Assembly (NCBI RefSeq): GCF_031157315.1
Contig: NZ_JAVIFU010000011.1
Coordinates: 1-64,000, forward strand
Origin: Paenibacillus sp. LHD-38
Lineage (GTDB): Bacteria; Bacillota; Bacilli; Paenibacillales; Paenibacillaceae
DNA length: 64,000 nucleotides
Reading direction: 5' to 3'
Part shown: in pieces, positions 51,581-62,900 of the stretch
Position numbering within the stretch: the first letter of the stretch is position 1
Layout: each line of letters begins with the position of its first letter
The notes under the pieces: generated by a model
The model's database searches: none
Seen by the model: only the letters and a program-made list of their open reading frames with translations
Told to the model about the DNA's origin: nothing
Position numbers and translations under genes: made by a program

Positions 51581-53398
51581 TTGAAGGCTAAAAGCTTGTA
51601 CGACAACTATGTGAAAAATAACCTTTTCATGAAAATGATTATGCTGTTCGCGCTCATCACTACGGTAACGATCGTGACGTTTTCTTATTTTATGTTCAAT
51701 GTGATGTCAGAATCGATTGTCCGCAATGAGCTTGAAAATCAGAAGAAAGCGATGGATAGCGTGAACAGCTACATGACCCGCAAATATGAATCGGTGCAAT
51801 CGATCATGCTGGATGTGTATCGGAATGAATCGTTATCGCTTCATCTCGCTTATTTTCTGCAGCATCCTTTTGAGGACTATATGAAATATCAGTTGGATCA
51901 ATATACCGATGAGGCGAGTATCGATATGCCGAAGGGCTTGGCGTATTTTGAGAACAAGCTGGACAGCGATGCCGATATTGAGAATTTAATGCTGTACAGC
52001 TCGGAAAAGCAGTTTCTGTTTGCTTATAAGCAGGGGCATGTGACGCGATTGATATCAACCAATGCTTCGCGCTCTTATATTCCTGATGCGATGGCGCTGG
52101 AGAATACGATGGTGTCGGTGCCGAACGCTTGGGTTCGCGCTGCGATCGATCAACAGGAGCCTAAGCTTTATGCGATGCGCGTGCCGATAACGGACAAGAA
52201 TACGTTTAAAAATTTAGGTCAGCTGCTCGTTTATTTTAATGCGGACCGTATCCAAAATACGCTGGAGAGCTATAAGGAGCAATTAAAAGGTTACATTCTC
52301 GTGTTAGGGCCAACCGGCGAAGTGCTGTTCGACTCTTCTGACCAGTATTACGGCGCCCGTTACCCCTATGCGGACAAAATAGATTCGCTCTACGACACGG
52401 CGATGCTTGAGCAGGAATCCTATGTGACGACGTTAACTCAAAACCAAGCGGGCTATATGGTGGTTGGCATAGCGCCGAAAGATGAGGTTGCCGCAGCCTA
52501 TAAAGGGCTGAAGCGCACCATTATTTTAATTAGTGCGATCTGTATCGTGACGGTGCTGCTTGTTCCGATTCTGGTTGTCATTAACTTCGCAAAACGGACC
52601 AATAAAATCATCCGGTTCATGCGAAAGGTCGAGAGCGGCGATTTGTCGGCGCGTATCCAAGACGAGAAGGAGGATGAGCTCGGGCAAATCTCCAGAAGCT
52701 TTAACGACATGCTTGGCGAGCTGACTCGCCACATTGACCGTGTCTATAAAGCGGAAATCAAGCAAAAGCACACGGAGCTGGCAGCGCTGCAGGCCAGGGT
52801 GAATCCTCACTTTCTCTACAATACGCTGGAAGTCATTCGCATGCGGGCCGTTTCGCAGGGAGCGAAGGACGTAGGCGAAATGATATATAGTCTTTCCGTC
52901 CTGTTCAAAAGCTTCGTGCAGCCCAAAGGGGAAAATACGTTGAAGGATGAGCTTGAGACCTCTCGCCTCTATTTGGAACTGTTTCGCATCCGTTACAAGG
53001 ACAAGCTGTCTTATGAAATTACATGCGATGAAAGCTTAGCAAGCCGGAGGATTATGCGGATGGCGCTGCAGCCGATTATTGAAAATTACGTCGTGCATGG
53101 TCTTGAGCCCCGCAGGCCGGATAACCGGATCCGGATTAGCGTCTGGCAGACTGAGGATCGGGTTCGGATTCAGGTGGAGGATAATGGCAGCGGCATTGAG
53201 CCTGAACGGCTGGAATCGATTCGCCTTGCGATGGACTCCCCGGAGGAAACCGGAGAATCCTTCGGCCTGCGCAGCGTGCATGAGCGATTAAAGCTGCTCT
53301 ACGGTATGGACTACGGAATTGAAATAACGAGCACGCCAGGCGTCGGGACCATTGTTACGCTTGAGTTTCCAGTTACGGAGGACGCACAGCATGTATAG
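51581..53398 (+). CDS. YesM-type sensor histidine kinase
   Basis: The 605-residue product starts with TTG at 51581 behind AAAGGAG. It has a membrane segment at about residues 15-38, an extracytoplasmic sensor domain, a second segment at about 305-330, a HAMP domain (RFMRKVESGDLSARIQDEKE), the His kinase box LQARVNPHFLYNTLEVIRMR of the HisKA_5/LytS type, and the ATP-binding domain (PIIENYVVHGL, DNGSGI, FGLRSVHERLKLLYG). It probably senses the sugar or the loaded binding protein and phosphorylates the regulator encoded next, with which it overlaps by eight bases. Confidence 0.94.
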   Translation: MKAKSLYDNYVKNNLFMKMIMLFALITTVTIVTFSYFMFNVMSESIVRNELENQKKAMDSVNSYMTRKYESVQSIMLDVYRNESLSLHLAYFLQHPFEDYMKYQLDQYTDEASIDMPKGLAYFENKLDSDADIENLMLYSSEKQFLFAYKQGHVTRLISTNASRSYIPDAMALENTMVSVPNAWVRAAIDQQEPKLYAMRVPITDKNTFKNLGQLLVYFNADRIQNTLESYKEQLKGYILVLGPTGEVLFDSSDQYYGARYPYADKIDSLYDTAMLEQESYVTTLTQNQAGYMVVGIAPKDEVAAAYKGLKRTIILISAICIVTVLLVPILVVINFAKRTNKIIRFMRKVESGDLSARIQDEKEDELGQISRSFNDMLGELTRHIDRVYKAEIKQKHTELAALQARVNPHFLYNTLEVIRMRAVSQGAKDVGEMIYSLSVLFKSFVQPKGENTLKDELETSRLYLELFRIRYKDKLSYEITCDESLASRRIMRMALQPIIENYVVHGLEPRRPDNRIRISVWQTEDRVRIQVEDNGSGIEPERLESIRLAMDSPEETGESFGLRSVHERLKLLYGMDYGIEITSTPGVGTIVTLEFPVTEDAQHV

Positions 53399-54911
53399 AG
53401 TGTTTTTAGTTGATGACGAGCCGTTCATTATCGAGGGCTTGTACGATATTATCGATTGGTCGGCGTTTGGTCTTGAAATCGTCGGCTCTGCGGAAAATGG
53501 GCAGGATGCGCTTGAAGCGCTTAAGGAATCAGCGCCGGATATATTGCTGACAGACATCTCCATGCCGAATATGGATGGTTTAACCCTGATTCGCGAAGCA
53601 AGGGAATTCCGGCCGGATCTAAAGGTTATTATTTTAAGCGGCTTTAACGATTTTGATTATATAAAATCCGGTCTCAAGCTTGGCGTTGAAAATTATTTGC
53701 TGAAGCCAATTAACATCGACGAACTTCAGGAGACGCTGGCCAATACCATCGACAAGCTGAACACGATAAGACCGGACCGTTTATTTAGCGATTATGATAT
53801 TCGAATTCTTAGGGATAATATATTGTATCGCTGGTTAACCGGACGCATTGCGCCGAATGAGCTGACCGAGCGTATGGATATACTGGACATTCGGCTTGAT
53901 GGGCCGTATCTCGTTACCGCGGTGCTCCGAACGGAGAGCCAGTTCGAGCCATCCTACGAAGCGGCTCAAAGGATGGCCGTGCAGGATCCTTCGATGCTGC
54001 CCTTTGTCGATATTGACGGCGATCTTGTTATCGTATTTATGATAGAAGATCCGGTTAAAGGGAAAGATAAAGCAATGAGCGTGCTTGAAAATATGCAAAA
54101 ACGGTTGGAGCCTAGCCCATTGCGCATTACGATCGGAAGCGTGCAGGAGATAGGAGAAGGAGCGCCGCGAAGCTATGCCCACGCCAAGAAGGCGCAGGAG
54201 TATTTTTTGCTGCTGGATGAACCGGCTATACTCGATTACGGCATGCTTTCGGAGAAAAACGGGATCGAGCATGCGGCGGCCCAGCCGCTGGATTGGTCAG
54301 CTTATTCCAAGCTGATTAAGGCAAAGGACCTGGAGCAGCTTCATACGGCGATCGATGCTGAATTTGAGCGCTGCCAAATGCTTGAGGGAGCGACGCCTGC
54401 TTATATTCAAAGCATGGCGATCGAGCTCATGATCAGGTTCAAGATGGAGCTCAAAGAAATTAAGCAGGCGGATCAGCCGGAGCTCTACAAGGCCGGCTTT
54501 GCGCAAATCATGCAGGCAGAAACGATTGAAGGCTTAGCCGCGGTCGTCAAAGAGGCGGCAACCTTGACCGTTGACTCGCTTATGCGCGACGTGAAAAGTC
54601 CGATTATTCAGCTGCTGCTGGGTTATGTACATGAAAATTATGCGCAGGCGCTTTCTCTCAAATCGCTTAGTCAGCAATATAATATTCATCCCGTGTATCT
54701 CGGCCAATTGTTCCAGAAGGAAACGAATGAGACTTTTACCGAGTACATAAATAAATACCGCATCGGAAAGGCTAAAGAAATGCTGAAGGAAACACAGTTA
54801 AAGGTGCAGGAAATTGCAATGCAGGTGGGCTATTGGGAGACGGGATATTTCTATAAGCAATTTAAGAAATACGTCGGTATTTCTCCCACTGATTACAAAG
54901 GACTACTCTAA
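53391..54911 (+). CDS. YesN-type response regulator with AraC output domain
   Basis: The 506-residue product starts at ATG 53391, inside the end of the kinase gene. The receiver domain (MYRVFLVDDEPFIIEGLYDI, phospho-acceptor Asp in DILLTDISMPNMDG, then VIILSGFNDFDYIKSGLKLG and NYLLKPIN) is followed by a middle domain and a C-terminal AraC DNA-binding domain (LSLKSLSQQYNIHPVYLGQL, FQKETNETFTEYINKYRIGK, IAMQVGYWETGYFYKQFKKY). It is expected to activate the importer and mannosidase genes that follow. Confidence 0.94.
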   Translation: MYRVFLVDDEPFIIEGLYDIIDWSAFGLEIVGSAENGQDALEALKESAPDILLTDISMPNMDGLTLIREAREFRPDLKVIILSGFNDFDYIKSGLKLGVENYLLKPINIDELQETLANTIDKLNTIRPDRLFSDYDIRILRDNILYRWLTGRIAPNELTERMDILDIRLDGPYLVTAVLRTESQFEPSYEAAQRMAVQDPSMLPFVDIDGDLVIVFMIEDPVKGKDKAMSVLENMQKRLEPSPLRITIGSVQEIGEGAPRSYAHAKKAQEYFLLLDEPAILDYGMLSEKNGIEHAAAQPLDWSAYSKLIKAKDLEQLHTAIDAEFERCQMLEGATPAYIQSMAIELMIRFKMELKEIKQADQPELYKAGFAQIMQAETIEGLAAVVKEAATLTVDSLMRDVKSPIIQLLLGYVHENYAQALSLKSLSQQYNIHPVYLGQLFQKETNETFTEYINKYRIGKAKEMLKETQLKVQEIAMQVGYWETGYFYKQFKKYVGISPTDYKGLL

Positions 54912-55105
54912 TGCAACACGGAGCTGTCCTTTTTTCTTTAATTTGTACAGCATACCTTTAGTTTGTTGCCTATTTGAAAATCGTTACATCCGTTATTTTT
55001 AAGTTAGCCCTTTAAACGCTGTCTATGAGGGGCAAGCAATAAAGTAAGCGCATGCTTATGCAATCGGATTCTGCTTCGAAACACAATACGGGGAGGATTT
55101 AAACA

Positions 55106-56575
55106 ATGAGTAGAAAGAAAAACAGCTTTACGCTAGCGCTTTCGCTGCTGCTGGTTATGTCAATCGTGCTAAGCGCCTGCGGAGGCGGCAAAAATGAAAG
55201 CACTGAGGGTACTGCCGAGAAACCGGTTGAACTGATCTGGTACACGATCGGTACGCCGCAAAAAGATGTGGACAAAGTCATGGCGGAAGTAAGTAAATAT
55301 ACAGCCGAAAAAATCGGCGTAACCGTGAAAATGAACATGATCGACTGGGGCGATTACTCGCAAAAGCTGCAGGTCATGACCGCTTCCGGCGAAGCGGTAG
55401 ACATTATGTTTACTTCCTCATGGGCATTCGACTATGTACAGAACGCTAGGAAGGGCGCATTCATGCAAATCGATGATTTGCTGAAAGAGCATGGCCAAGG
55501 CATTATCGATACGCTTGATCCGGCATTCCTGGAAGGCTCCAAGATCGATGGTCATAACTACGGCATCTCGGCTAAAAAAGAGCTGCCTGCACAAGAGGTA
55601 TGGCGCTTTAACAAGCAGTTTGTCGATAAATACAAGCTGGATATCTCAAAGGTGTATTCGCTTGAAAGCTTGGAGCCGCTGTTGAAAACGATTAAAGAAA
55701 ACGAGCCGGATGTTTATCCGTTCGCCGTGGATAAAAACTACGGGCCTTACGTGCCTTACGATTACGTGATCGAGAAGCTTCCAATGGCTGTATCGCTCGA
55801 TACGAAGGATTATAAAATCGTAAACGTGCTGGATACACCGGAAATGAAACAAGTTTTGAATACGATGCACAAATATTACAAAGCGGGCTACATTCCTGCA
55901 GAAGCCGCTACGATGGATTCGATGGCAGACGTTCAAACGACGGGAAAATGGTTCGCTGACCGTGCGACATCGCAGCCTTTCGCGGATAACCTTTGGTCGG
56001 CAACCAACGGCTACCCAGTCGTATCTACACCGGCAAGCGATGCGATTATTTATAACTGGTCCGTAATGGGCTCGATGCAAGCGATCTCGGCTAACTCGAA
56101 GTATCCGGAGAAAGCGATGGAATTCTTGAACCTGCTGAACACAGACCCTGTGCTTCGCAACATGGTTGATTCGGGAATCGAAGGCGTTCACTACAAGAAA
56201 GTAAGCGACAATGTGATGGAAAACCTGGATGAGTCGAAAAACTACGATATGCCTACCTTCTCGCTAGGCAACGTTATGCTTACGTACTTGAACACGACAG
56301 ATCCAACCAACAAGTGGGAGGAGTTCAAGAAGTTTAACGATGCAGGAACAGAGGCGCCGCTTCTTGGCTTCAACTTCGACACATCGAAGGTAACAACGGA
56401 AATCGCGTCTTTAAACAACGTTAAGGAAGAATTTTGGGTAGCGCTAATGACAGGTACAGTTGATCCTGAGACTTACATCGCACGTGCGAACGAGAAATTC
56501 AAAGCAGCCGGACTTGATAAAATTATGGCTGAAGCGCAGCGCCAGCTTGATGAGTGGAGAGCCGCGAACAAGTAA
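55106..56575 (+). CDS. extracellular sugar-binding lipoprotein (mannoside importer)
   Basis: The 489-residue product begins with a lipoprotein signal (lipobox LSAC at about residues 25-28, followed by GGGK). The mature domain is a family 1-type binding protein with DUF3502-like C-terminal features: ELIWYTIGTPQKDVDKVMAE, YGISAKKELPAQEVWRFNKQ, SANSKYPEKAMEFLNLLNTD, PLLGFNFDTSKVTTEIASLN. It is the first gene after the two-component system and precedes the two permease genes. Confidence 0.92.
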   Translation: MSRKKNSFTLALSLLLVMSIVLSACGGGKNESTEGTAEKPVELIWYTIGTPQKDVDKVMAEVSKYTAEKIGVTVKMNMIDWGDYSQKLQVMTASGEAVDIMFTSSWAFDYVQNARKGAFMQIDDLLKEHGQGIIDTLDPAFLEGSKIDGHNYGISAKKELPAQEVWRFNKQFVDKYKLDISKVYSLESLEPLLKTIKENEPDVYPFAVDKNYGPYVPYDYVIEKLPMAVSLDTKDYKIVNVLDTPEMKQVLNTMHKYYKAGYIPAEAATMDSMADVQTTGKWFADRATSQPFADNLWSATNGYPVVSTPASDAIIYNWSVMGSMQAISANSKYPEKAMEFLNLLNTDPVLRNMVDSGIEGVHYKKVSDNVMENLDESKNYDMPTFSLGNVMLTYLNTTDPTNKWEEFKKFNDAGTEAPLLGFNFDTSKVTTEIASLNNVKEEFWVALMTGTVDPETYIARANEKFKAAGLDKIMAEAQRQLDEWRAANK

Positions 56576-56657
56576 ACAAGCGGGGGGGGTATGAGACGGA
56601 TGCTTGGCATTCGATTCATACCTTCTCTCATTAAATTGACAGCAGAGAGGTGATCAC

Positions 56658-57596
56658 GTGGGAGCCTTTGGGCGATTTTTCAAGGATATTAACAAAAACA
56701 AAGCGATGCTGATTATGGTACTGCCAGCGACACTCTGGTTCATCTTCTTCTCCTACCTGCCGATGGCCGGCATGGTTATCGCGTTTAAGGAATACCGCTA
56801 CAGCAGGGATGGATTTTTAGCCAGCATTATCGAGAGCAAATGGGTCGGTCTGCAAAACTTTAAATTTCTGTTCAGCACGAATGACGCTTATATCATTACC
56901 CGGAATACCGTGCTCTACAATATATTTTTTATCGTGCTGGGGCTGGTCATTGCTGTTGCGATGGCGATCATGCTGGCGGAAATTACGAATAAGAAATTAG
57001 CAAAGGTTTATCAGACGGGCATGTTTCTTCCTTATTTCCTATCCTGGGTTATCGTTGGATACTTCGTATTCAGCTTCCTCAGCTTGGATCGGGGTGTCGT
57101 GAACCAAATCGCAAGTTGGTTTGGGATCGATCCGGTGAATTGGTATTCGGACCCGACCTACTGGCCGATTATTATCGTGGTCGTATTTCTCTGGAAATCG
57201 GTAGGCTACAACAGCGTAATCTATTTGGCGGCGATCATGGGTATCGACAAATCGCTTTATGAAGCGGCAATGATCGATGGCGCAAACAAATGGCAGCAAA
57301 TCCGCAACATTACGATTCCGATGCTGACGCCGCTTATTACGATATTGACGCTGCTTGCGATCGGTAAAATCTTTTATGCGGATTTCGGGCTGTTCTATCA
57401 AGTGCCGCGGGATTCCGGAACCTTATACAGCGTAACGAACGTCATCGACACCTATGTGTACCGCGGACTGAAAACGACCGGCGAAATCGGAATGAGCACG
57501 GCAGCAGGTCTGTATCAGTCGCTTATCGGCTTCGTTCTTGTCATTACATCGAATGGTATCGTACGTAAATTCAATAAAGACAATGCATTGTTCTAG
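56658..57596 (+). CDS. sugar ABC transporter permease, LplB type
   Basis: The 312-residue product starts with GTG 56658 behind AGAGAGGTG. It has six membrane segments, the N-terminal WFIFFSYLPMAGMVIAFKEY pattern and the EAA loop YEAAMIDGANKWQQIRNITI. It forms the importer with the next permease and the lipoprotein encoded upstream. Confidence 0.93.
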   Translation: MGAFGRFFKDINKNKAMLIMVLPATLWFIFFSYLPMAGMVIAFKEYRYSRDGFLASIIESKWVGLQNFKFLFSTNDAYIITRNTVLYNIFFIVLGLVIAVAMAIMLAEITNKKLAKVYQTGMFLPYFLSWVIVGYFVFSFLSLDRGVVNQIASWFGIDPVNWYSDPTYWPIIIVVVFLWKSVGYNSVIYLAAIMGIDKSLYEAAMIDGANKWQQIRNITIPMLTPLITILTLLAIGKIFYADFGLFYQVPRDSGTLYSVTNVIDTYVYRGLKTTGEIGMSTAAGLYQSLIGFVLVITSNGIVRKFNKDNALF

Positions 57597-57648
57597 TCAT
57601 GACGGCCATACGGCCCATGGCAGGCATTGCGAAGGGAGGAAAACCGTT

Positions 57649-58566
57649 GTGTCCGCTCAAACGACGAAAGGCCGCGATTTTCATAGATTGACACCCGTTT
57701 GGAATATCGCTTTCCATTCGGTAGCCGGTATTTTTGCTTTACTTTGCGTATTTCCTTTTTTGTTCGTCACCGTTATATCGTTTACAGACGAAGCAACCTT
57801 AGCCAAAAACGGATATCAGCTGTTTCCGGAAAAATGGAGCTTCGATGCTTATACCTATTTATTTAAGGCTGGGGACCAGCTCCTTCGCTCCTATGGGGTA
57901 ACGATTGCGGTTACCGTTATCGGGACGGCTATCGGTGTTGCGTTTACCGCGCTTTTTGCTTACGCGATTTCGCGTCACAGCTTTAAATACCGCAAATTTT
58001 TCGCTTTTTTCGCCTTTTTCACGATGTTATTTAATGGCGGGCTCGTCCCGACTTATATTGTCGTTACGCAGCTGCTCGGACTTAAAGATTCGATATGGGC
58101 ACTCATCCTGCCGCTGGCGGTCAACGCTTTTTATATTATGATTCTTCGCACGTTTTTCTCAACCATGGTGCCGGATGCGATTATCGAATCGGGTAAAATC
58201 GACGGCGCGGGCGAGTTTGGCATTTTCTTTAAGCTGGTTCTGCCTTTGTCGCTGCCAGGCCTTGCTACGATTGGTTTGTTCAGTACGCTCGGCTATTGGA
58301 ACGATTGGTTCAATGCGCTGCTTTACATTAATACGCCGAATTTAGTGCCGCTTCAGTCGATGCTGATGCGGATTGAAAATAGCATGCAGTTTATTTTGCA
58401 AAATTCACAAAATGCGTCGATCAGCACGGGTGTGCTGCAATCCATGCCGCAGGATACGTCCCGCATGGCAATGGTGGTGCTGGCAACCGGCCCGATCGTA
58501 TTCGCATATCCGTTCTTCCAACGGTATTTCATTCAAGGCTTGACGGTTGGCGCCGTTAAGGAATAA
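57649..58566 (+). CDS. sugar ABC transporter permease, YtcP/CarB type
   Basis: The 305-residue product is taken to start at GTG 57649, eight bases after GAAGGGAGG; the open frame runs further upstream into the previous gene. It shows six membrane segments, FTMLFNGGLVPTYIVVTQLL, a modified EAA loop (IIESGKIDGAGEFGIFFKLV) and the class-specific ending FFQRYFIQGLTVGAVKE. It pairs with the LplB-type permease upstream. Confidence 0.92.
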   Translation: MSAQTTKGRDFHRLTPVWNIAFHSVAGIFALLCVFPFLFVTVISFTDEATLAKNGYQLFPEKWSFDAYTYLFKAGDQLLRSYGVTIAVTVIGTAIGVAFTALFAYAISRHSFKYRKFFAFFAFFTMLFNGGLVPTYIVVTQLLGLKDSIWALILPLAVNAFYIMILRTFFSTMVPDAIIESGKIDGAGEFGIFFKLVLPLSLPGLATIGLFSTLGYWNDWFNALLYINTPNLVPLQSMLMRIENSMQFILQNSQNASISTGVLQSMPQDTSRMAMVVLATGPIVFAYPFFQRYFIQGLTVGAVKE

Positions 58567-58599
58567 CGACGATTTTTCTTCTAAAGGAGCATACCGAAC

Positions 58600-59919
58600 A
58601 TGGAGCAATTCCGATTACCCAAAATCCCGATGCCGGAGCTGACGCTGCCGCAGGCGGTTCAAGATGTGCTGAAGGAAGCCGAGCAGAAGCTTGCGCATCG
58701 CCCGAAGCTGCTGCAATTATTCAAAAACTGTTTTCCGAATACGCTTGAAACGACGACAAAGCTGATGGACGACGGCACAACCTTCGTCATCACAGGCGAT
58801 ATTCCCGCGATGTGGCTGCGCGATTCCGTTGAGCAGGTGATTCATTACGTCCCTTTCACGAAGGAAGACAAGGACCTGCAGCGAATCATCGGCGGATTGA
58901 TCAAACGGCATATGATGTCTATTCAAATCGATCCTTACGCGAATGCATTTAATGAAACGGCAAATGATTGGCATTGGAACACGACTGATGAGACGGAAAT
59001 GTCGCCATGGGTCTGGGAGCGCAAGTTCGAGCTGGATTCGATCTGCTTCTCCATCCGCCTCGCGCATGCTTATTGGAAGGAAACCGAGCTGACGGATATT
59101 TTTGATTCCGGCTTCAAGGCGACAATGCGCCGCATCGTAGAGCTATGGAAGACAGAGCAGCGTCACTTTGAGCTGTCCCCGTACCGTTTTGTCCGGGATA
59201 ACGGCATTCCGACGGATTCACTGCGCAATAGCGGCCTCGGCATGCCCGTCAATTACACAGGCATGATCTGGTCAGGCTTCCGTTCAAGCGATGACGCATG
59301 CGATTTCCATTACAACGTGCCGGACAATATGTTCGCCGTAGTAGCGCTTCGCCAAATGAGAGAAATCGCGGAATGGGTGTTCCGCGACATGGACTTCGTT
59401 AAGGAGCTGAAGAGGCTTGAGGACGACGTCGACCATGGCATTCAGCTGTACGGCATTTATCAGCATCCGGAATTTGGACCTATTTATGCTTATGAAACGG
59501 ACGGTTTCGGCAATTATTGCCTCATGGATGATGCGGGCACGCCGGGCTTGATGTCCATTCCGTATCTCGGATATACCACGGCTGATGATCCGATTTACCA
59601 GAATACGAGAAAGTTTGCGCTTAGCAAGTTAAATCCGTTCTATTACGAAGGAACGGCAGCAAAGGGAATCGGCAGCCCGCATACGCCGCCAGGCTACATT
59701 TGGCATATGGCCTTGTCGATGCAGGGAATTACCGCTGTCAGCAGCGAAGAAAAACTGGCTTTGATCGATATGCTGGAGGCAACTGACGGGGGTACCGGTT
59801 ATATGCATGAGGGCTTCCACGCGGATGATCCATCCGTATTCACGCGCAAATGGTTCGCTTGGTCAAACAGCCTCTTCGCACAGCTGGTTTACAAGGCGAT
59901 GAAGGAAGACCTGCTATGA
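58600..59919 (+). CDS. GH125 exo-alpha-1,6-mannosidase
   Basis: The 439-residue product starts at ATG 58600 after AAAGGAG and has no signal peptide. The GH125 (alpha/alpha)6 signatures are GDIPAMWLRDSVEQVIHYVP, DPYANAFNETANDWHW, MSPWVWERKFELDS, the catalytic-acid region GMIWSGFRSSDDACDFHYNV, and the general-base region GYMHEGFHADDPSVFTRKWF. The family removes terminal alpha-1,6-linked mannose with inversion. It sits between the importer and a GH38 alpha-mannosidase, which fits cytoplasmic breakdown of N-glycan or yeast mannan oligosaccharides. Confidence 0.95.
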   Translation: MEQFRLPKIPMPELTLPQAVQDVLKEAEQKLAHRPKLLQLFKNCFPNTLETTTKLMDDGTTFVITGDIPAMWLRDSVEQVIHYVPFTKEDKDLQRIIGGLIKRHMMSIQIDPYANAFNETANDWHWNTTDETEMSPWVWERKFELDSICFSIRLAHAYWKETELTDIFDSGFKATMRRIVELWKTEQRHFELSPYRFVRDNGIPTDSLRNSGLGMPVNYTGMIWSGFRSSDDACDFHYNVPDNMFAVVALRQMREIAEWVFRDMDFVKELKRLEDDVDHGIQLYGIYQHPEFGPIYAYETDGFGNYCLMDDAGTPGLMSIPYLGYTTADDPIYQNTRKFALSKLNPFYYEGTAAKGIGSPHTPPGYIWHMALSMQGITAVSSEEKLALIDMLEATDGGTGYMHEGFHADDPSVFTRKWFAWSNSLFAQLVYKAMKEDLL

Positions 59920-62900
59920 GCATGAACACCATTATTTTTTATGATCCTTCTTTTCCTCTGACTGCTCGCCTAAACGCCGACACGGAAGGTCAACTGCTCC
60001 AATTAGGGAGCGTTGTTCGCGCGGCTGGATTAGAAAAGGCGCTTCACGCAGCGGAGGGCGGCAGCTTTGTTAATATGCATGCGCCCTATTTTCCAAAAGA
60101 AGCGTGGGGCGAGATCCTTGCTTTTCTAAAGCGCGGCGGTGGCCTCGTCAGTATCGGCGGAGCGCCGTTCAAGCGTCCGGTTTCTAGAAATGAAGCCGGA
60201 GCGTGGGAGGCGGAAGGCGAGCAAACCGCCTATCACCGCGAGCTTCATATCCATGAGATCCTGCCCGTAAGCGAGGCACCGATCAAGACGTTGTCTGCTT
60301 TCGCGGACATTCCGCTGCTGCAAGGCAAGGAATCGATGTTTGAGGTTGCCGGGACCTGGAATCTGGTGCCCCATGTGACGAAAAGCAGCGACCTGCCTCA
60401 TCAAATGGGCTCGGCAGGTCCAATGGATGCGCAGCTGTATCCGCTTCTGAAGGGAATTTCCTCTGAAGGAAGAGAGGTTGCTGCACCTGTCGTGTTATGG
60501 GAAAACACGAAGGGAAGCTTTGCGGGAGCGCGCTGGCTGTTCGTCAACCAGCCGTTAACGGAAGCGTTCTGGCAAGCGGGCGGCGCCGGCGAACTTAGCC
60601 GCTGGGCAGCATTCTGCGCGGCAGGCGTAACCGAGCTCTGGCTGAAGCCGAACTATGCTTCCTTCGAGCCGGGCGAGCGGATGATGCTGACGCTGCAGAT
60701 GCAGCAGCTTAGCCGCACTGCCGCTAAACCCGCGCCTGCGGTCAGCTGGAGCTTCGCCCTAACGGCCGAGCACAGCAGCAAGCCGGAACAGCGCTGGACA
60801 AGCAACCTGCAAGAAGAAGCAAACAGCAAGCAGCTGATTTGCCGCATACCTGTTGCCCTGACGGTGGAGAGTGGTTATTACGAGGTACAATGCAGAGCTG
60901 AGTCGTCTACGGGGGAAGTACGCATCCTGCGCCAAGGCTTCTGGGGCTTTGACTCCGAGCTGCTCGGGGAAGGCAGCCCGGTAACCTGCGGACGGGATTA
61001 TTTCGTGAAGGACGGCCGGCCGATGCCGGTTGTCGGCATGACGTATATGACCTCGGACGTTGCGCGCAAGTTTTTGTTTTTGCCTAATGCCTCCGTGTGG
61101 GACCGGGATATGGCCCAGATGCGCAAAGCGGGCATCAATTGGATTAGAACCGGCATTTGGACGGCTTACCGGAATGTCATGCAGGTGGACGGTCATGCCT
61201 CTGAGGAGGCGCTTCGCTCGATTGACGCGTTTCTCCTGACGGCTAAGCGCCATGATTTGCAGGTAACCTTTACATTCTTCTCGTTCACTCCAGAAACCTG
61301 GGAAGGCGAAAATCCTTATCTCGATCCGCGGAGCGTCGAGGCGCAGAAGCGTTTTATCCGGTCCATCATTTCGCGCCATAAACAGTCGAAGCATGTGGAC
61401 TGGGATTTAATTAATGAACCGTCCATGTTCGATCCGCCTCGGATTTTTTCTGATGGCCCAAGGTCCTCTCGCGATTCCTTCGAGAAGGCGGCCTACGCGG
61501 CTTGGCTGCGGGAGCGCCACGGATCGGTGGAGCAGCTGCAACAGCTATGGAATATGACGCCGGAGCAGCTGCCGGACTTTGAGTCCGCCTTGCCGCCCGA
61601 GCCGGAGGAAATCAACTTCGACGTTCAGGATATGCACCAAGGAAAGAAGGGAACGCGCTGGCTGGATTATGTGTTGTTTTCTATGGATATGCATAATCGC
61701 TGGGCGAAGCAGCTGTATGACACCATTAAAGAAGAATGCCCGGACCATATGGTTACGGTTGGGCAGGATGAAGCGCTCGGCGCGCAGAGACCTTCTCCGT
61801 TCTTCTACGGCGAGGCCGTTGACTATACGACCGTGCATTCCTGGTGGCTGAACGATCAGCTCGTCTGGGACAGCATTTTCGCCAAGACGGCGAATAAGCC
61901 TAATCTCGTGCAGGAAACTGGCATTATGTATGTGGAGACGCCGGAGGGACGCGCGAAACGTTCGGAGAAAGAGCTTCGGAGCATGCTCGAACGCAAATAT
62001 GCTTATGCTTTCGCGACGGGCGGAGCAGGCGCGGTCCAGTGGATATGGAATACGAATTTCTATATGGACAACGCGAACGAATCGCATATCGGGGCGCTGC
62101 GCGCGGACGGAACGGAGAAGCCGGAGGCAGACGTATCTTATGATTTCGGACGCTTCATGGCTGAAATCAGAGATTTGTTCAGCGGACGGGAGCTGGAGGA
62201 TACGGCGGTTGTATTCCCGTATTCGAATGATTTCTCCAACCGCAAGCTTGCCTTTGATGCGACAACCAAAGCTACCCGAGTTCTTGCTTATGAGCTGAAT
62301 AAACCATTCCGGGGCGTGAGCGAATACCATCTGGAAGAGCTGGAAGCAAATCCGGCTAAGCTGGTTATAGTACCGAGCGCCCATAATATAGATGACGCAG
62401 CCTTGGATCAGCTGCTCAGCCTCATTGAACGAACGGGTGCAACGCTCCTGCTTACGGGTCCAACTAGTTTAGATGCCTATTGGAGGCCGGTCGAGCGTCA
62501 TTCGGCATTGTTTGGCGCGCGAGAGCTTGTCAATGTGCGGCGCGAGGAGCTGCTCAGCATCGGCAATCGCTTGCTGCCTGTTTCTTACGGCAGCCGCAGA
62601 ATCGCGCAGGTTTGGAAAGAAGCAAGAATAGGCGCTGCAGAAGCCGGTGCCGAGCAGGTCATGGAGCTGCCGCTTGGCAAAGGGCGAATCCTTTGGTGTC
62701 CGCTGCCTGTAGAGCTTAACGACCGTATCGAGCCGGTATCAGCCATCTATCGTTATGCACTCGAGTCGGCTGGCTGCAACGAAGAGCTGAACTGGATCAA
62801 GGGCGGACATTTTCCAGGCGTGTACGGCCGCAAGCTGAGCTTCAATGACGGAGCGCTATTCACATTCGTATCCGAGTTCAGCTTAGATGCGGAGATTGAG